A stretch of DNA of 64,000 bases from Colletes latitarsis (GCF_051014445.1 NW_027488379.1:2728001-2792000); one strand, 5' to 3'; shown: positions 25,101-37,878, numbered from the stretch's first letter. The notes: generated by a model from the letters alone, not told the origin. Translations and numbers: made by a program.

Positions 25101-28100
25101 ATTTGCTCTCATCAGGCTCATACTTTCGCATATTTCTCATACTTGATGGCCAGATTCTGAGCTTTCTTTGGATTGGATCACGTAGTAATGTGGCACCACA
25201 CTGAAACTGTCCATTAATCCTGGTTTCGATCAATATTCTAGAGGATAACGCATGTTAGGTCTATGTTAGGTCTGGGATTTGCTCTCATCAGGCTCATACT
25301 ATCGCATATTTCTCACACTTGACGGCCAGATTCTGGGCTTTTTTTGGTTTGGATCACGTAGTATTGTGGTACCACACTGACACAGTCCATTAATCCTGGT
25401 TTCGATCAATATTTTAGAGGTTAACGCATGTTAGCTCCAAGTTAGGTCTGGGATTTGCTCTCATCAGGCTCATACTTTCGCATATTTCTCATACTTGATG
25501 GCCAGATTGTGGGCTTTTTTTGGTTTGTATCACGTAGTAATTTGGTACCACACTGAAACAGTCCATTAAACCTGGTTTCGATCAATATTTTTGGGGATAA
25601 CGAATGTAAGGTCTATGTTAGGTCTGGGATTTGCTCTCATCAGGCTCATACATGCGCATATTTCTCATACTTGTTGAGCAGATCCTGGGATTTTTCTGGT
25701 AGGATCACGTAGTAATGTGGTACCACACTGAAACAGTCAATTAAACCTGGTTTCGATCAATATTTTAGAGGATAACGCATGTTAGGTCTAGGTTAGGTCT
25801 GGGATTAGCTCTCATCAGGCTTATACATTCGCATATTTCTCATACTTGATGGCCAGATTCTGGGCCTTTTTTGGTTTCGATCACGTAGTGATGAGGTACC
25901 ACACTGAAACAGATCATTAAACCTGGTTTCGATCAATATTTTAGAGGATAACGCATGTTAGGTCTGGGTTAGGTCTGGGATTTGCCCTCTTCAGTCTCAT
26001 ACTTTCGCATTCTTCACATACTTGTTGGCCAGATCCTGGGTTTTTTCTGGTTTGGATCACGTAGAAATGTGGTACCACACTGAACCAGTCAATTCAACCT
26101 GGTCTCGATCAATACTTTAGAGGATAATGCATGTTAGGACTAGGTTAGGTCTGAGATTTGCTCTCATCAGGCTCATACATTCGCATATTTCTCATACTTG
26201 TTGAGCAGATCCTGGGATTTTTCTTGTTTGGATCACGTAGTAATGTGGTACCACACTGAAACAGTCAATTAAACCTGGTTTCGGTCAATATTTTAGAGAA
26301 TAACACATGATAGCTCCAGGTTAGGTCTGGGTTTTGCAATCATCAGGCTAATACTTTCGCATATTTCTCATACTTCATGGCCAGATTCTGGGCTATTTTG
26401 GTTTGAATCACGCAGTAACGTGGTACCACACTGAAACTGTCCATTAAACCTGGTTTCGATCAATATTTTAGAGGCTAACGCATGTTAGGTCTATGTTAGG
26501 TCTGGGATTTGCTCTCATCATGCTCACACTTTCGCATATTTCTCATACTTGATGGCCAGATTCTGGGTTTTTTCTGGTTTGTATCACTTAGTAATGTGGT
26601 ACCACACTGAGACAGTCGTCTAAACCAGGTCACGATCATTATTTTAGAGAATAACGCATGCTAGGTCTAGGTTAGGTCTGGGATTTGCTCTCATCAGGCT
26701 CACACTTTCGCATATTTCTCCTACTTGATGGCCAGATTCTGGGCTTTTTCTTGTTTGGATCACTTAGTAATGTGGTACCACACTGAAACAGTCAATTCAA
26801 CCTGGTCTCGATAAATATTTTAGAGGATAACGCTTGTTAGGCCTGGGTTACGTCTAGGATTTGCCCTCATCAGGGTTATACTTTCGCATTTTTCGCATAC
26901 TCGTTGACCAGATCCTGGGCTTTTTCTGGTTTGGATGACGTCGTAATGTGGTACCACACTGAAACAGTCAATTAAACCTTGTCTGGGGCAACATTTCAAA
27001 GGATAACGTATGTTAGGTCTGGGTTAGGTTCATGAGGTTAATACTTTCGCATATTTCTGATACTTGATGGCCAGATTCTGGTCTTTTTCTGTTTTGGAAC
27101 ACTTAGTAATGTGGTACCACACTGAAACAGTCAATTCAACCTGGTCTCGATAAATATTTTAGAGGATAACGCTTGTTAGGCCTGGGTTACGTCTAGGATT
27201 TGCCCTCATCAGGGTCATACATTCGCATATTTCTCATACTTGTTGAGCAGATCCTGGGATTTTTCTTGTTTGGATCACGTAGTAATGTGGTACCACACTG
27301 AAACAGTCAATTAAACCTGGTTTCGGTCAATATTTTAGAGAATAACACATGATAGCTCCAGGTTAGGTCTGGGTTTTGCAATCATCAGGCTAATACTTTC
27401 GCATATTTCTCATACTTCATGGCCAGATTCTGGGCTATTTTGGTTTGAATCACGCAGTAACGTGGTACCACACTGAAACAGATCATTAAATCTGGTTTCG
27501 ATCAATATTTTGGAGGCTAACGCATGTTAGGTCTGGGATAGGTCTGGGATTTGCCCTCATCAGGCTCATACTTTCGCAATTTTCACATAATTGTTAAACA
27601 GAACCTGGGTTTTTTCTGGTTTGGGTCACGTAGTAGTGTGGCACCACACTAAAACAGTCGATTAAGCCAGGTCTTGATAAATATTTTAGAGGATAACGCA
27701 TGTCAGGTCTGGGATAGGTCTGGGATTTGCCCTCATCAAACTCATACTTTCGCAAACTTCACATACTCGTTGAACAGATCCTGGGTTATTTTCTGGTTTG
27801 GATCACATAGTAATGTGGTACCACACTGTAACAGTCGATTAAACCAGGTTTCGATCAATATTTTTGAGAATAATGCATGTTAGGTCTAGGTTAGGCCTGG
27901 GATTTTAACTCATCAGACTCATACTTTCGCATTCTTCACATACTTGTTGAACGGATCCTGGGTTTTTGCTGGTTTGGATCACGTAGTAACGTGGTACCAC
28001 ACTGAAACATTCAATTAAACCTGGTCTTGATAAATATTTTAGAGAATAACACTTGTTAGGTCTGGGATAGATCTAGGATTTGCCCCCATCAGGCTCATAC

Positions 28101-29514
28101 TTTCGCATATTTCTCATACTTCATGGCTGGATCCTGGGCTATTTCTGGATTGGATCACGTGGTAATGCGGTACCACACTGAAACAGTCAATTAAACCTGG
28201 TTTTGATCAATATTTTAGAGAATAATTCATGTTATGTCTAGGTTAGGTCTGGGATTTGCTCTCATCAGGCTCATTCTTTCGCATATTTCCCATACCTGAT
28301 GGCTAGATCCTGGGTTTTTTCTGGTTTGGATCACGTAGTAATGTGCGACCACACTGAAACAATCAATTAAACCTGGTCTTGATAAATATTTTAGAGGATA
28401 ACGCATGTTAGGTCTGGGTTAGGTCTAGGATTTGCCCTCGTCAGGCTCATACTTTCGCATATTTCTCATACTTCATGGCTAGATCCTTGGCTATTTCTGG
28501 ATTGGATCACGTAGTAATGTGGTACCACACTGAAACAGTCAATTAAACCTGGTTTCGAGCAATATTTTAGAGGATAACGCAAGTTAGGTCTGGAATAGGT
28601 CTGGTATTCGCCCTCATCAGGCTCATACTTTCGCATATTTCTCATACTTGATGGCTAGATCCTGGGCTTTTTCTGGATTGCATCACGTAGTAATGAAGTA
28701 CAACACTGAAACAGTCAATTAAACCTGGTTTCCATCAATATCATAGAGGACAACGCAAGTTAGGTCTGGGATTGGTCTGGGATTTGCCCCCATCTGGCTC
28801 ATACATTCGCATTCTTCGCATACTTGTTGAACGGATCCTGGGTTTTTTCTGGTTTGGATCACGTAGCAATGTGGGACCACACTGAAACAATCAATTAAAC
28901 CTGGTCTTGAAAAATATTTTAGAGGATAACGCATGTTAGGTCTGGGTTAGGTCTAGGATTTGCCCTCGTCAGGCTCATACTTTCGCATATTTCTCATACT
29001 TCATGGTTAGATCCTGGGCTATTTCTGGATTGGATCACGTAGTAATGTGGTACCACACTGAAACAGTCAATTAAACCTGGTTTCGATCAATATTTTAGAG
29101 GATAACGCAAGTTAGGTCTGGGATAGGTCTGGGATTTGCCCTCATCAGGCTCATACTTTCGGGTTTTTCACATACTTGTTGAACGGATCCAGGGTTTTTT
29201 CTGGTTTGGATCACGTAGTAATGTGGGACCACACTGAAACAATCAATTAAACCTGGTTTCGATCGATATTTTAGAGGATAACGCATGTCAGGTCTGGGTT
29301 AGGTCTAAGATTTGCCCTCGTCAGGCTCATACTTTCGCATATTTCTCATACTTCATGGCTAGATCCTGGGCTATTTCTGGATTGGATCACGTAGTAATGT
29401 GGTACCACACTAAAACAGACAATTAAACCTGGTTTCGATCAATATTTTAGAGGATAACGCAAGTGAGGTCTTGGATAAGTCTGGGATTTGCCCTCATCAG
29501 GCTCATACTTTCGC
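22186..29514 (+). repeat. 7.9-kb segmental duplication, copy 2
   Basis: This is the second copy of the block at 14,283-21,611. Single-base differences include GTGCCA against GTACCA (19,917 and 27,820), a G-to-C change near 28,345, and CTAGGATT against CTAAGATT near 29,309. Between about 24.66 and 25.4 kb it lacks one monomer and then gains one relative to copy 1, so the offset falls to 7,727 and returns to 7,903. Confidence 0.92.
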
Positions 29515-32500
29515 GATTTTCACATAATTGTTAAACAGAACCTGGGTTTTTTCTGGTTTGGGTCACGTAGTAATGTGGCACCACACTAAAACAGTCGATT
29601 AAGCCAGGTCTTGATAAATATTTTAGAGGATAACGCATGTTAGGTCTGGGATAGGTCTGGTATTTGCCCTCATCAGACTCATACTTTCGCAAACTTCACA
29701 TACTCGTTGAACAGATCCTGGGTTATTTTCTGGTTTGGATCACATAGTAATGTGGTACCACACTGTAACAGTCGATTTAACCAGGTTTCGATCAATATCT
29801 TTGAGGAGAACGCATGTTAGGTCTAGGTTAGGCCTGGGATTTTAACTCATCAGACTCATACTTTCGCATTCTTCACATACTTGTTGAACAGATCCTGGGT
29901 TTTTTCCGGTTTGGGTCACGTAGTAGTGTGGTACCACACTGAAACATTCAATTAAACCTGGTCTTGATAAATATTTTAGAGGATAACGCATGTTAGGTCT
30001 GGGATAGGTCTGGGATTTGCCCTCATCAGACTCATACTTTCGCAAACTTCACATACTCGTTGAACAGATCCTGGGTTATTTTCTGGTTTGGATCACATAG
30101 TAATGTGGTACCACATTGTAACAGTCGATTAAACCAGGTTTCGAACAATATTTTTGAGGATAACGCATGTTAGGTCTAGGTTAGGCCTGGGATTTTAACT
30201 TATCAGACTCATACTTTCGCATTCATCACATACTTGTTGAACAGATCCTGGGTTTTTTCCGGTTTGGGTCACGTAGTAGTGTGGTACCACACTGAAACAG
30301 TCGATTAAACCTGGTTTCGATCAATATTTTTGAGGATAACGCATGTTAGGTCTAGGTTAGGCCGGGGATTTTCACTCATCAGACTCATACTTTCGCATTC
30401 TTCACATACTTGTTGAACGGATCCTGGGTTTTTGCTGGTTTGGATCACGTAGTAACGTGGTACCACACTGAAACATTCAATTAAACCTGGTCTTGATAAA
30501 TATTGTAGAGAATAACACTTGTTAGGTCTGGGATAGATCTAGGATTTGCCCCCATCAGGCTCATACTTTCGCATATTTCACATACTTCATGGCTGGATCC
30601 TGGGCTATTTCTGGATTGGATCACGTGGTAATGCGGTACCACACTGAAACAGTCAATTAAACCTGGTTTTGATCAATATTTTAGAGAATAATTCATGTTA
30701 TGTCTAGGTTAGGTCTGGGATTTGCTCTCATCAGGCTCATTCTTTCGCATATTTCCCATACCTGATGGCTAGATCCTGGGTTTTTTCTGGTTTGGATCAC
30801 GTAGTAATGTGGGACCACACTGAAACAATCAATTAAACCTGGTCTTGATAAATATTTTAGAGGATAACGCATGTTAGGTCTGGGTTAGGTCTAGGATTTG
30901 CCCTCGTCAGGCTCATACTTTCGCATATTTCTCATACTTCATGGCTAGATCCTGGGCTATTTCTGGATTGGATCACGTAGTAATGTGGTACCACACTGAA
31001 ACAGTCAATTAAACCTGGTTTCGAGCAATATTTTAGAGGATAACGCAAGTTAGGTCTGGGATAGGTCTGGGATTTGCCCTCATCAGGCTCATACTTTCGC
31101 GTTTTTCACATACTTGTTGAACGGATCCAGGGTTTTTTCTGGTTTGGATCACGTAGTAATGTGGGACCACACTGAAACAATCAATTAAACCAGGTTTCGA
31201 TCAATATTTTTGAGGATAACGCATGTTAGGTCTAGGTTAGGCCGGGGATTTTCACTCATCAGACTCATACTTTCGCATTCTTCACATACTTGTTGAACGG
31301 ATCCAGGGTTTTTTCTGGTTTGGATCACGTAGTAATGTGGGACCACACTGAAACAATCAATTAAACCTGGTCTTGATAAATATTTTAGAGGATAACGCAT
31401 GTTAGGTCTGGGTTAGGTCTAGGATTTGCCCTCGTCAGGCTCATACTTTCGCATATTTCTCATACTTCATTGCTGGATCCTGGGCTATTTCTGGATTGGA
31501 CCACGTAGTAATGTGGTACCACATTGAAACAATCAATTAAACCTGGGCTTGATAAATATTTTAGAGGATAACGCAAGTTAGGTCTGGGATAGGTCTGGGA
31601 TTCGCCCTCATCAGGCTCATACTTTCGCATATTTCTCATACTTGATGGCTAGATCCTGGGCTATTTCTGGATTGGATCACGTAGTAATGTGGTACCACAC
31701 TGAAACAGTCAATTAAACCTGGTTTCGATCAATATTTTAGAGGATAACGCAAGTTATGTCTGGGATAGGTCTGGGATTTGCCCTCATCAGGCTCATACTT
31801 TCGCGTTATTCACATACTTGTTGAACGGATCCGGGGTTTTCTCTGGTTTGGATCACGTAGTAATGTGGGACCACACTGAAACAATCAATTAAACCAGGTT
31901 TCGATCAATATTTTTGAGGATAACGCATGTTAGGTCTAGGTTAGGCCGGGGATTTTCACTCATCAGATTCATACTTTCGCATATTTCTCATACTTCATGG
32001 CTGGATCCTGGGCTATTTCTGGATTGGATCACGTGGTAATGCGGTACCACACTGAAACAGTCAATTAAACCTGGTTTTGATCAATATTTTAGAGAATAAT
32101 TCATGTTATGTCTAGGTTAGGTCTGGGATTTGCTCTCATCAGGCTCATTCTTTCGCATATTTCCCATACCTGATGGCTAGATCCTGGGTTTTTTCTGGTT
32201 TGGATCACGTAGTAATGTGGGACCACACTGAAACAATCAATTAAACCTGGTCTTGATAAATATTTTAGACGATAACGCAAGTTAGGTCTGGGATAGGTCT
32301 GGGATTTGCCCTCATCAGGCTCATACTTTCGCGTTTTTCACATACTTGTTGAACGGATCCAGGGTTTTTTCTGGTTTGGATCACGTAGTAATGTGGGACC
32401 ACACTGAAACAATCAATTAAACCAGGTTTCGATCAATATTTTTGAGGATAACGCATGTTAGGTCTAGGTTAGGCCGGGGATTTTCACTCATCAGACTCAT

Positions 32501-33702
32501 ACTTTCGCATTCTTCACATACTTGTTGAACGGATCCAGGGTTTTTTCTGGTTTGGATCACGTAGTAATGTGGGACCACACTGAAACAATCAATTAAACCT
32601 GGTTTTGATCAATATTTTAGAGAATAATTCATGTTATGTCTAGGTTAGGTCTGGGATTTGCTCTCATCAGGCTCATTCTTTCGCATATTTCTCATACTTG
32701 ATGGCTAGATCCTGGGCTTTTTCTGGATTGCATCACGTAGTAAGGAAGTACAACACTGAAACAGTCAATTAAACCTGGTTTCCACCAATATTTTAGAGGA
32801 CAACGCATGTTAGGTCTAGGTAAGGCCTGGGGTTTGCCCTCATCAGGGTCATACTTTCGCAGTTTTAACATACTTGTTGAACAGATCCCGGGTTTTTTCT
32901 GGTTTGGATCACGTAGTAGTGTGGTACCACACGGAAACAGTCCATTAAACCTGGTTTGGATCAATATTTTAGAGGATAACGCATGTTAGGTCTAGGTTAG
33001 GTCTGGGATTTTCACTCATCAGACTCATACTTTCGCATTCTTCACATACTTGTAGAACGGATCCTGGGTTTTTTCTGGGTTGGATCACGTAGTAATGTGG
33101 GACCACACTGAAACAATCAATTAAACCTGGTCTTGATAAATATTTTAGAGGATAACGCATGTTAGGTCTGGGATAGGTCTGGGATTTGCCCTCATCAGAC
33201 TCATACTTTCGCACACTTCACATACTCGTTGAACAGATCCTGGGTTATTTTCTGGTCTGGATCACATAGTAATGTGGCACCACACTGAAACAGTCGATTA
33301 AACCTGGTTTCGATCAATATTTTTGAGGATAACACTTGTTAGGTCTGGGTTAGGTCTAGGATTTGCCCCCATCAGGCTCATACTTTCGCATATTTCTCAT
33401 ACTTCATGGCTAGATCCTGGGCTATTTCTGGTTTGGATCACGTAGTAATGTGGGACCACACTGAAACAATCAATTAAACCTGGTCTTGATAAATCTTTTA
33501 GAGGATAACGCATGTTAGGTCTGGGTTAGGTCTAGGATTTGCCCTCGTCAGGCTCATACTTTCGCATATTTCTCATACTTCATGGCTAGATCCTGGGCTA
33601 TTTCTGGATTGGATCACGTAGTAATGTGGTACCACACTGAAACAGTCAATTAAACCTGGTTTCGATCAATATTTTAGAGGATAACGCAAGTTAGGTCTGG
33701 GA
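29515..33702 (+). repeat. B-type satellite up to the first insertion
   Basis: These are about 24 B-type monomers with short local repeats. Recurring markers are GCGATTTTCACATAATTGTTAAACAGAACC, ATTCATGTTATGTCTAGG, and alternating GTTGAACGGATCC and CATGGCTAGATCC forms. Minus-strand open frames of 67-90 codons start at MRYPLKYLSRPG-like peptides. They are repeats of the satellite itself and change frame at each 176-bp step. No gene is seen. Confidence 0.9.
33690..33702 (+). repeat. Target-site duplication, left copy
   Basis: GTTAGGTCTGGGA lies directly before the GC-rich insertion and is repeated directly after its poly(A) tail. Removing one copy and the insert restores the normal monomer text GCAAGTTAGGTCTGGGATAGGTCTGGG, so the 13 bp were duplicated on insertion. 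Confidence 0.93.
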
Positions 33703-33732
33703 CCCCGGGGGATGGGCGCGAAGGCGGGCACG

Positions 33733-33778
33733 GGGAGGATACCGGAAGAATGCTTCGAGCGATTCCCGGTATCCTCCC
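33733..33778 (+). other. Perfect 13-bp hairpin in the GC-rich insertion
   Basis: GGGAGGATACCGG (33,733-33,745) pairs perfectly with CCGGTATCCTCCC (33,766-33,778) around a 20-nt loop. In the element RNA this would be a very stable stem. Such stems in LINE 3' ends can be bound by the reverse transcriptase, but that role is inferred. Confidence 0.85.
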
Positions 33779-33821
33779 AAAGCGTGCCGAAGGGTCACCG
33801 TGGGGTTTTTAGTGGGTAGGT

Positions 33822-33849
33822 CCCGCGCCTGTCGTTGTACGGGCGCGGG
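33822..33849 (+). other. 8-bp GC hairpin in the GC-rich insertion
   Basis: CCCGCGCC (33,822-33,829) pairs with GGCGCGGG (33,842-33,849) around a 12-nt loop, immediately after the TTTTTAGTGGGTAGG motif. Confidence 0.8.
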
Positions 33850-33862
33850 GAATCCCACACAC

Positions 33863-33894
33863 CCCTCCCACCTCTCCCCAAGGAGGTGGGAGGG
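33863..33894 (+). other. 11-bp hairpin near the poly(A) tail
   Basis: CCCTCCCACCT (33,863-33,873) pairs perfectly with AGGTGGGAGGG (33,884-33,894) around a 10-nt loop. It is the last of three stems before the tail. Confidence 0.8.
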
Positions 33895-33920
33895 AGTCTT
33901 TCGAAGATTTTCCCCACGAC

Positions 33921-33945
33921 AAAAAAAAAAAAAAAAAAAAAAAAA
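33921..33945 (+). other. Poly(A) tail of 25 A
   Basis: An uninterrupted run of 25 A ends exactly at the right target-site duplication. An unbroken tail suggests a fairly recent insertion, and it fixes the element on the + strand. Confidence 0.95.
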
Positions 33946-33958
33946 GTTAGGTCTGGGA
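33946..33958 (+). repeat. Target-site duplication, right copy
   Basis: GTTAGGTCTGGGA is identical to 33,690-33,702 and is followed by the expected satellite continuation TAGGTCTGGGATTTGCC. On the minus strand the first nick would fall between CCTAAC and TTGCG. Confidence 0.93.
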
Positions 33959-35746
33959 TAGGTCTGGGATTTGCCCTCATCAGGCTCATACTTTCGCGTT
34001 TTTCACATACTTGTTGAACGGATCCGGGGTTTTTTCTGGTTTGGTTCACGTAGTAATGTGGTACCACACTGAAACATTCAATTAAACCTTGTCTTGATAA
34101 ATATTTTAGAGGATAACGCAAGTTAGGTCTGGGACAGGTCTGGGATACGCCCTCATCAGGCTCATACTTTCGCATATTTCTCATACTTGATGGCTAGATC
34201 CTGGGCTTTTTCTGGATTGCATCACGTAGTAATGAAGTACAACACTGAAACAGTCAATTAAACCTGGTTTCCATCAATATCATAGAGGACAACGCAAGTT
34301 AGGTCTGGGATTGGTCTGGGATTTGCCCCCATCAGGCTCATACCTTCGCATTCTTCGCATACTTGTTGAACGGATCCTGGGTTTTTTCTGGTTTGGATCA
34401 CGTAGTATTGTGGGACAACACTGAAACAATCAATTAAACCTGGTCTTGATAAATATTTTAGAGGAGAACGCATGTTAGGTCTGGGTTAGATCTAGGATTT
34501 GCCCTCGTCAGGCTCATACTTTCGCATATTTCTCATACTTCATGGCTAGATCCTGGGCTATTTCTGGATTGGATCACGTAGTAATGTGGGGCCACACTGA
34601 AACAATCAATTAAACCTGGTTTCGATCGATATTTTAGAGGATAACGCATGTTAGGTCTGGGTTAGGTCTAGGATTTGCTCTCGTCAGGCTCATACTTTCG
34701 CATATTTCTCATACTTCATGCCTAGATCCTGGGCTATTTCTGGATTGGATCACGTAGTAATGTGGTACCACACTAAAACAGACAATTAAACCTGGTTTCG
34801 ATCAATATTTTAGAGGATAGCGCAAGTTAGGTCTTGGATAAGTCTGGGATTTGCCCTCATCAGGCTCATACTTTCGCGATTTTCACATAATTGTTAAACA
34901 GAACCTGGGTTTTTTCTGGTTTGGGTCACGTAGTAATGTGGCACCACACTAAAACAGTCGATTAAGCCAGGTCTTGATAAATATTTTAGAGGATAACGCA
35001 TGTTAGGTCTGGGATAGGTCTGGGATTTGCCCTCATCAGACTCATACTTTCGCAAACTTCACATACTCGTTGAACAGATCCTGGGTTATTTTCTGGTTTG
35101 GATCACATAGTAATGTGGTACCACACTGTAACACTCGATTTAACCAGGTTTCGATCAATATTTTTGAGGAGAACGCATGTTAGGTCTAGGTTAGGCCTGG
35201 GATTTTAACTTATCAGACTCATACTTTCGCATTCTTCACATACTTGTCGAACGGATCCTGGGTTTTTGCTGGTTTGGATCACGTAGAAACGTGGTACCAC
35301 ACTGAAACATTCAATTAAACCTGGTCTTGATAAATATTTTAGAGAATAACACTTGTTAGGTCTGGGTTAGGTCTAGGATTTGCCCCCATCAGGCTCATAC
35401 TTTCGCATATTTCTCATACTTCATGGCTGGATCCTGGGCTATTTCTGGATTGGATCACGTGGTAATGCGGTACCACACTGAAACAGTCAATTAAACCTGG
35501 TTTTGATCAATATTTTAGAGAATAATTCATGTTATGTCTAGGTTAGGTCTGGGATTTGCTCTCATCAGGCTCATTCTTTCGCATATTTCCCATACCTGAT
35601 GGCTAGATCCTGGGTTTTTTCTGGTTTGGATCACGTAGTAATGTGGGACCACACTGAAACAATCAATTAAACCTGGTCTTGATAAATATTTTAGAGGATA
35701 ACGCATGTTAGGTCTGGGTTAGGTCTAGGATTTGCCCTCGTCAGGC

Positions 35747-37878
35747 TCATACTTTCGCATATTTCTCATACTTCATGGCTAGATCCTGGGCTATTTCTGG
35801 ATTGGATTACGTAGTAATGTGGTACCACACTGAAACTGTCAATTAAACCTGGTTTCGATCAATATTTTAGAGGATAACGCAAGTTAGGTCTGGGATAGGT
35901 CTGGGATTTGCCCTCATCAGGCTCATACTTTCGCGTTTTTCACATACTTGTTGAACGGATCCGGGGTTTTTTCTGGATTGGATCACGTAGTAATGTGGTA
36001 CCACACTAAAACAGACAATTAAACCTGGTTTCGATCAATATTTTAGAGGATAGCGCAACTTAGGTCTTGGATAAGTCTGGGATTTGCCCTCGTCAGGCTC
36101 ATACTTTCGCGATTTTCACATAATTGTTAAACAGAACCTGGGTTTTTTCTGGTTTGGGTCACGTAGTAATGTGGCACCACACTAAAACCGTCGATTAAGC
36201 CAGGTTTCGATCAATATTTTTGAGGATAACGCATTGTAGGTCTAGGTTGGGCCCGGAATTTTCACTCATCAGGCTCATACTTTCGCATATTTCTCATACT
36301 TCATGGCTTGATCCTGGGCTATTTCTGGATTGGATCACGTAGTAATGTGGTACCACACGGAAACAGTCAATTAATCCTGGTTTTGATCAATATTTTAGAG
36401 AATAATTCATGTTATGTCTAGGTTAGGTCTGGGATTTGCTCTCATCAGGCTCATTCTTTCGCATATTTCCCATACCTGATGGCTAGATCCTGGGTTTTTT
36501 CTGGTTTGGATCACGTAGTAATGTGGGACCACACTGAAACAATCAATTAAACCTGGTCTTGATAAATATTTTAGAGGATAACGCATGTTAGGTCTGGGTT
36601 AGGTCTAGGATTTGCCCTCGTCAGGCTCATACTTTCGCATATTTCTCATACTTCATGGCTAGATCCTGGGCTATTTCTGGATTGGATTACGTAGTAATGT
36701 GGTACCACACTGAAACTGTCAATTAAACCTGGTTTCGATCAATATTTTAGAGGATAACGCAAGTTAGGTCTGGGATAGGTCTGGGATTTGCCCTCATCAG
36801 GCTCATACTTTCGCGTTTTTCACATACTTGTTGAACGGATCCGGGGTTTTTTCAGGTTTGGTTCACGTAGTAATGTGGTACCACACTGAAACATTCAATT
36901 AAACCTGGTCTTGGTAAATATTTTAGAGGATAACGCAAGTAAGGTCTGGGATAGGTCTGGGATTCGCCCTCGTCAGGCTCATACTTTCGCATATTTCTCA
37001 TACTTGATGGCTAGATCCTGGGCTTTTTCTGGATTGCATCACGTAGTAATGAAGTACAACACTGAAACAGTCAATTAAACCTGGTTTCCATCAATATCAT
37101 AGCGGACAACGCAAGTTAGGTCTGGGATTGGTCTGGGATTTGCCCCCATCAGGCTCATACTTTCGCATATTTCTCATACTTCATGGCTAGATCCTGGGCT
37201 ATTTCTGGATTGGATTACGTAGTAATGTGGTACCACACTGAAACTGTCAATTAAACCTGGTTTCGATCAATATTTTAGAGGATAACGCAAGTTAGCTCTG
37301 GGATAGGTCTGGGATTTGCCCTCATCAGGCTCATACTTTCGCGTTTTTCACATACTTGTTGAACGGATCCGGGGTTTTTTCTGGATTGGATCACGTAGTA
37401 ATGTGGTACCACACTAAAACAGACAATTAAACCTGGTTTCGATCAATATTTTAGAGGATAGCGCAACTTAGGTCTTGGATAAGTCTGGGATTTGCCCTCG
37501 TCAGGCTCATACTTTCGCGATTTTCACATAATTCTTAAACAGAACCTGGGTTTTTTCTGGTTTGGGTCACGTAGTAATGTGGCACCACACTAAAACCGTC
37601 GATTAAGCCAGGTTTCGATCAATATTTTTGAGGATAACGCATTGTAGGTCTAGGTTGGGCCCGGAATTTTCACTCATCAGGCTCATACTTTCGCATATTT
37701 CTCATACTTCATGGCTTGATCCTGGGCTATTTCTGGATTGGATCACGTAGTAATGTGGTACCACACGGAAACAGTCAATTAATCCTGGTTTTGATCAATA
37801 TTTTAGAGAATAATTCATGTTATGTCTAGGTTAGGTCTGGGATTTGCTCTCATCAGGCTCATTCTTTCGCATATTTCT
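35747..37878 (+). repeat. Duplicated 0.73-kb blocks, 1,408 bp (8 monomers) apart
   Basis: The block at about 35,747-36,470 recurs at about 37,155-37,878 at an offset of 1,408. Paired markers are ATTGGATTACGTAG at 35,801 and 37,209, and GCATTGTAGG at 36,231 and 37,639. A further copy of the ATTGGATTACGTAG monomer lies at 36,681, five monomers after the first. The copies diverge on the right where CCCATACCTGATGG changes to CTCATACTTGATGG. Confidence 0.85.

Larger units (their letters stand above)
1..33702 (+). repeat. 176-bp satellite array, left segment
   Basis: This stretch is a continuous head-to-tail array of a monomer of about 176 bp. The landmark CGCATG or CGAATG recurs at 135, 311, 487 and 662, giving spacings of 176, 176 and 175. 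Landmarks recur in the same order in each monomer: TTAGGTCT (twice), GGGATTTGC, CTCATACTTTCGCAT, a T-run, GGATCACGTAG, TGTGGTACCACA, CTGAAACAGTC and TCGATCAATATTTTAGAGGATAACG. All full copies point the same way. A-type monomers (GATGGCCAGATTCTGGGC) dominate to about 18.4 kb and again at 21.6-26.3 kb. B-type monomers (GTTGAACGGATCC or CATGGCTAGATCC) fill 18.4-21.6 kb and everything after 26.3 kb. I see no gene in it. The size and homogeneity are those of centromeric, pericentromeric or subtelomeric satellites, but the sequence alone does not show which. Confidence 0.97.
33703..33945 (+). mobile_element. Short GC-rich non-LTR element end with poly(A) tail
   Basis: These 243 bp are unlike the satellite in composition and sequence. 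They consist of 218 bp of GC-rich, hairpin-rich DNA, then 25 A. A flanking 13-bp target-site duplication shows insertion by target-primed reverse transcription. No coding sequence is visible, and the open frames across it arise by chance. The stretch GGGGTTTTTAGTGGGTAGG followed by a CCCGCGCC/GGCGCGGG hairpin and AATCCCACAC resembles, from memory, the 3' untranslated ends of insect R1-clade LINEs. The likely reading is a severely 5'-truncated LINE copy. A SINE borrowing a LINE tail is the alternative, although no tRNA-like head is seen. The insertion itself is certain and the family is moderately sure. Confidence 0.85.

Noticed and set aside
32692..32964. Recurrent 63-90-codon minus-strand frames with MRYPLKYLSRPGLIDCFSVV-like peptides
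   Set aside because: They recur because the DNA recurs. The 176-bp period is not a multiple of three, so the frame changes at each monomer. Related monomers differ by changes that break the frame, and no start context or domain is seen.
1..33702. CRISPR-like array because of regular repeats
   Set aside because: The whole 176-bp unit repeats, with no short identical repeats separated by unique spacers, and the associated retroelements are eukaryotic.
33703..33945. rRNA gene fragment
   Set aside because: The GC richness suggested it, but the poly(A) tail and 13-bp target-site duplication show a retroelement, and I recognise no conserved rRNA segment.
33795..34184. 129-codon minus-strand frame spanning the GC-rich insert and satellite
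   Set aside because: It reads through the poly(A) tract as a phenylalanine run and joins satellite to retroelement sequence. No domain or conserved start supports it.
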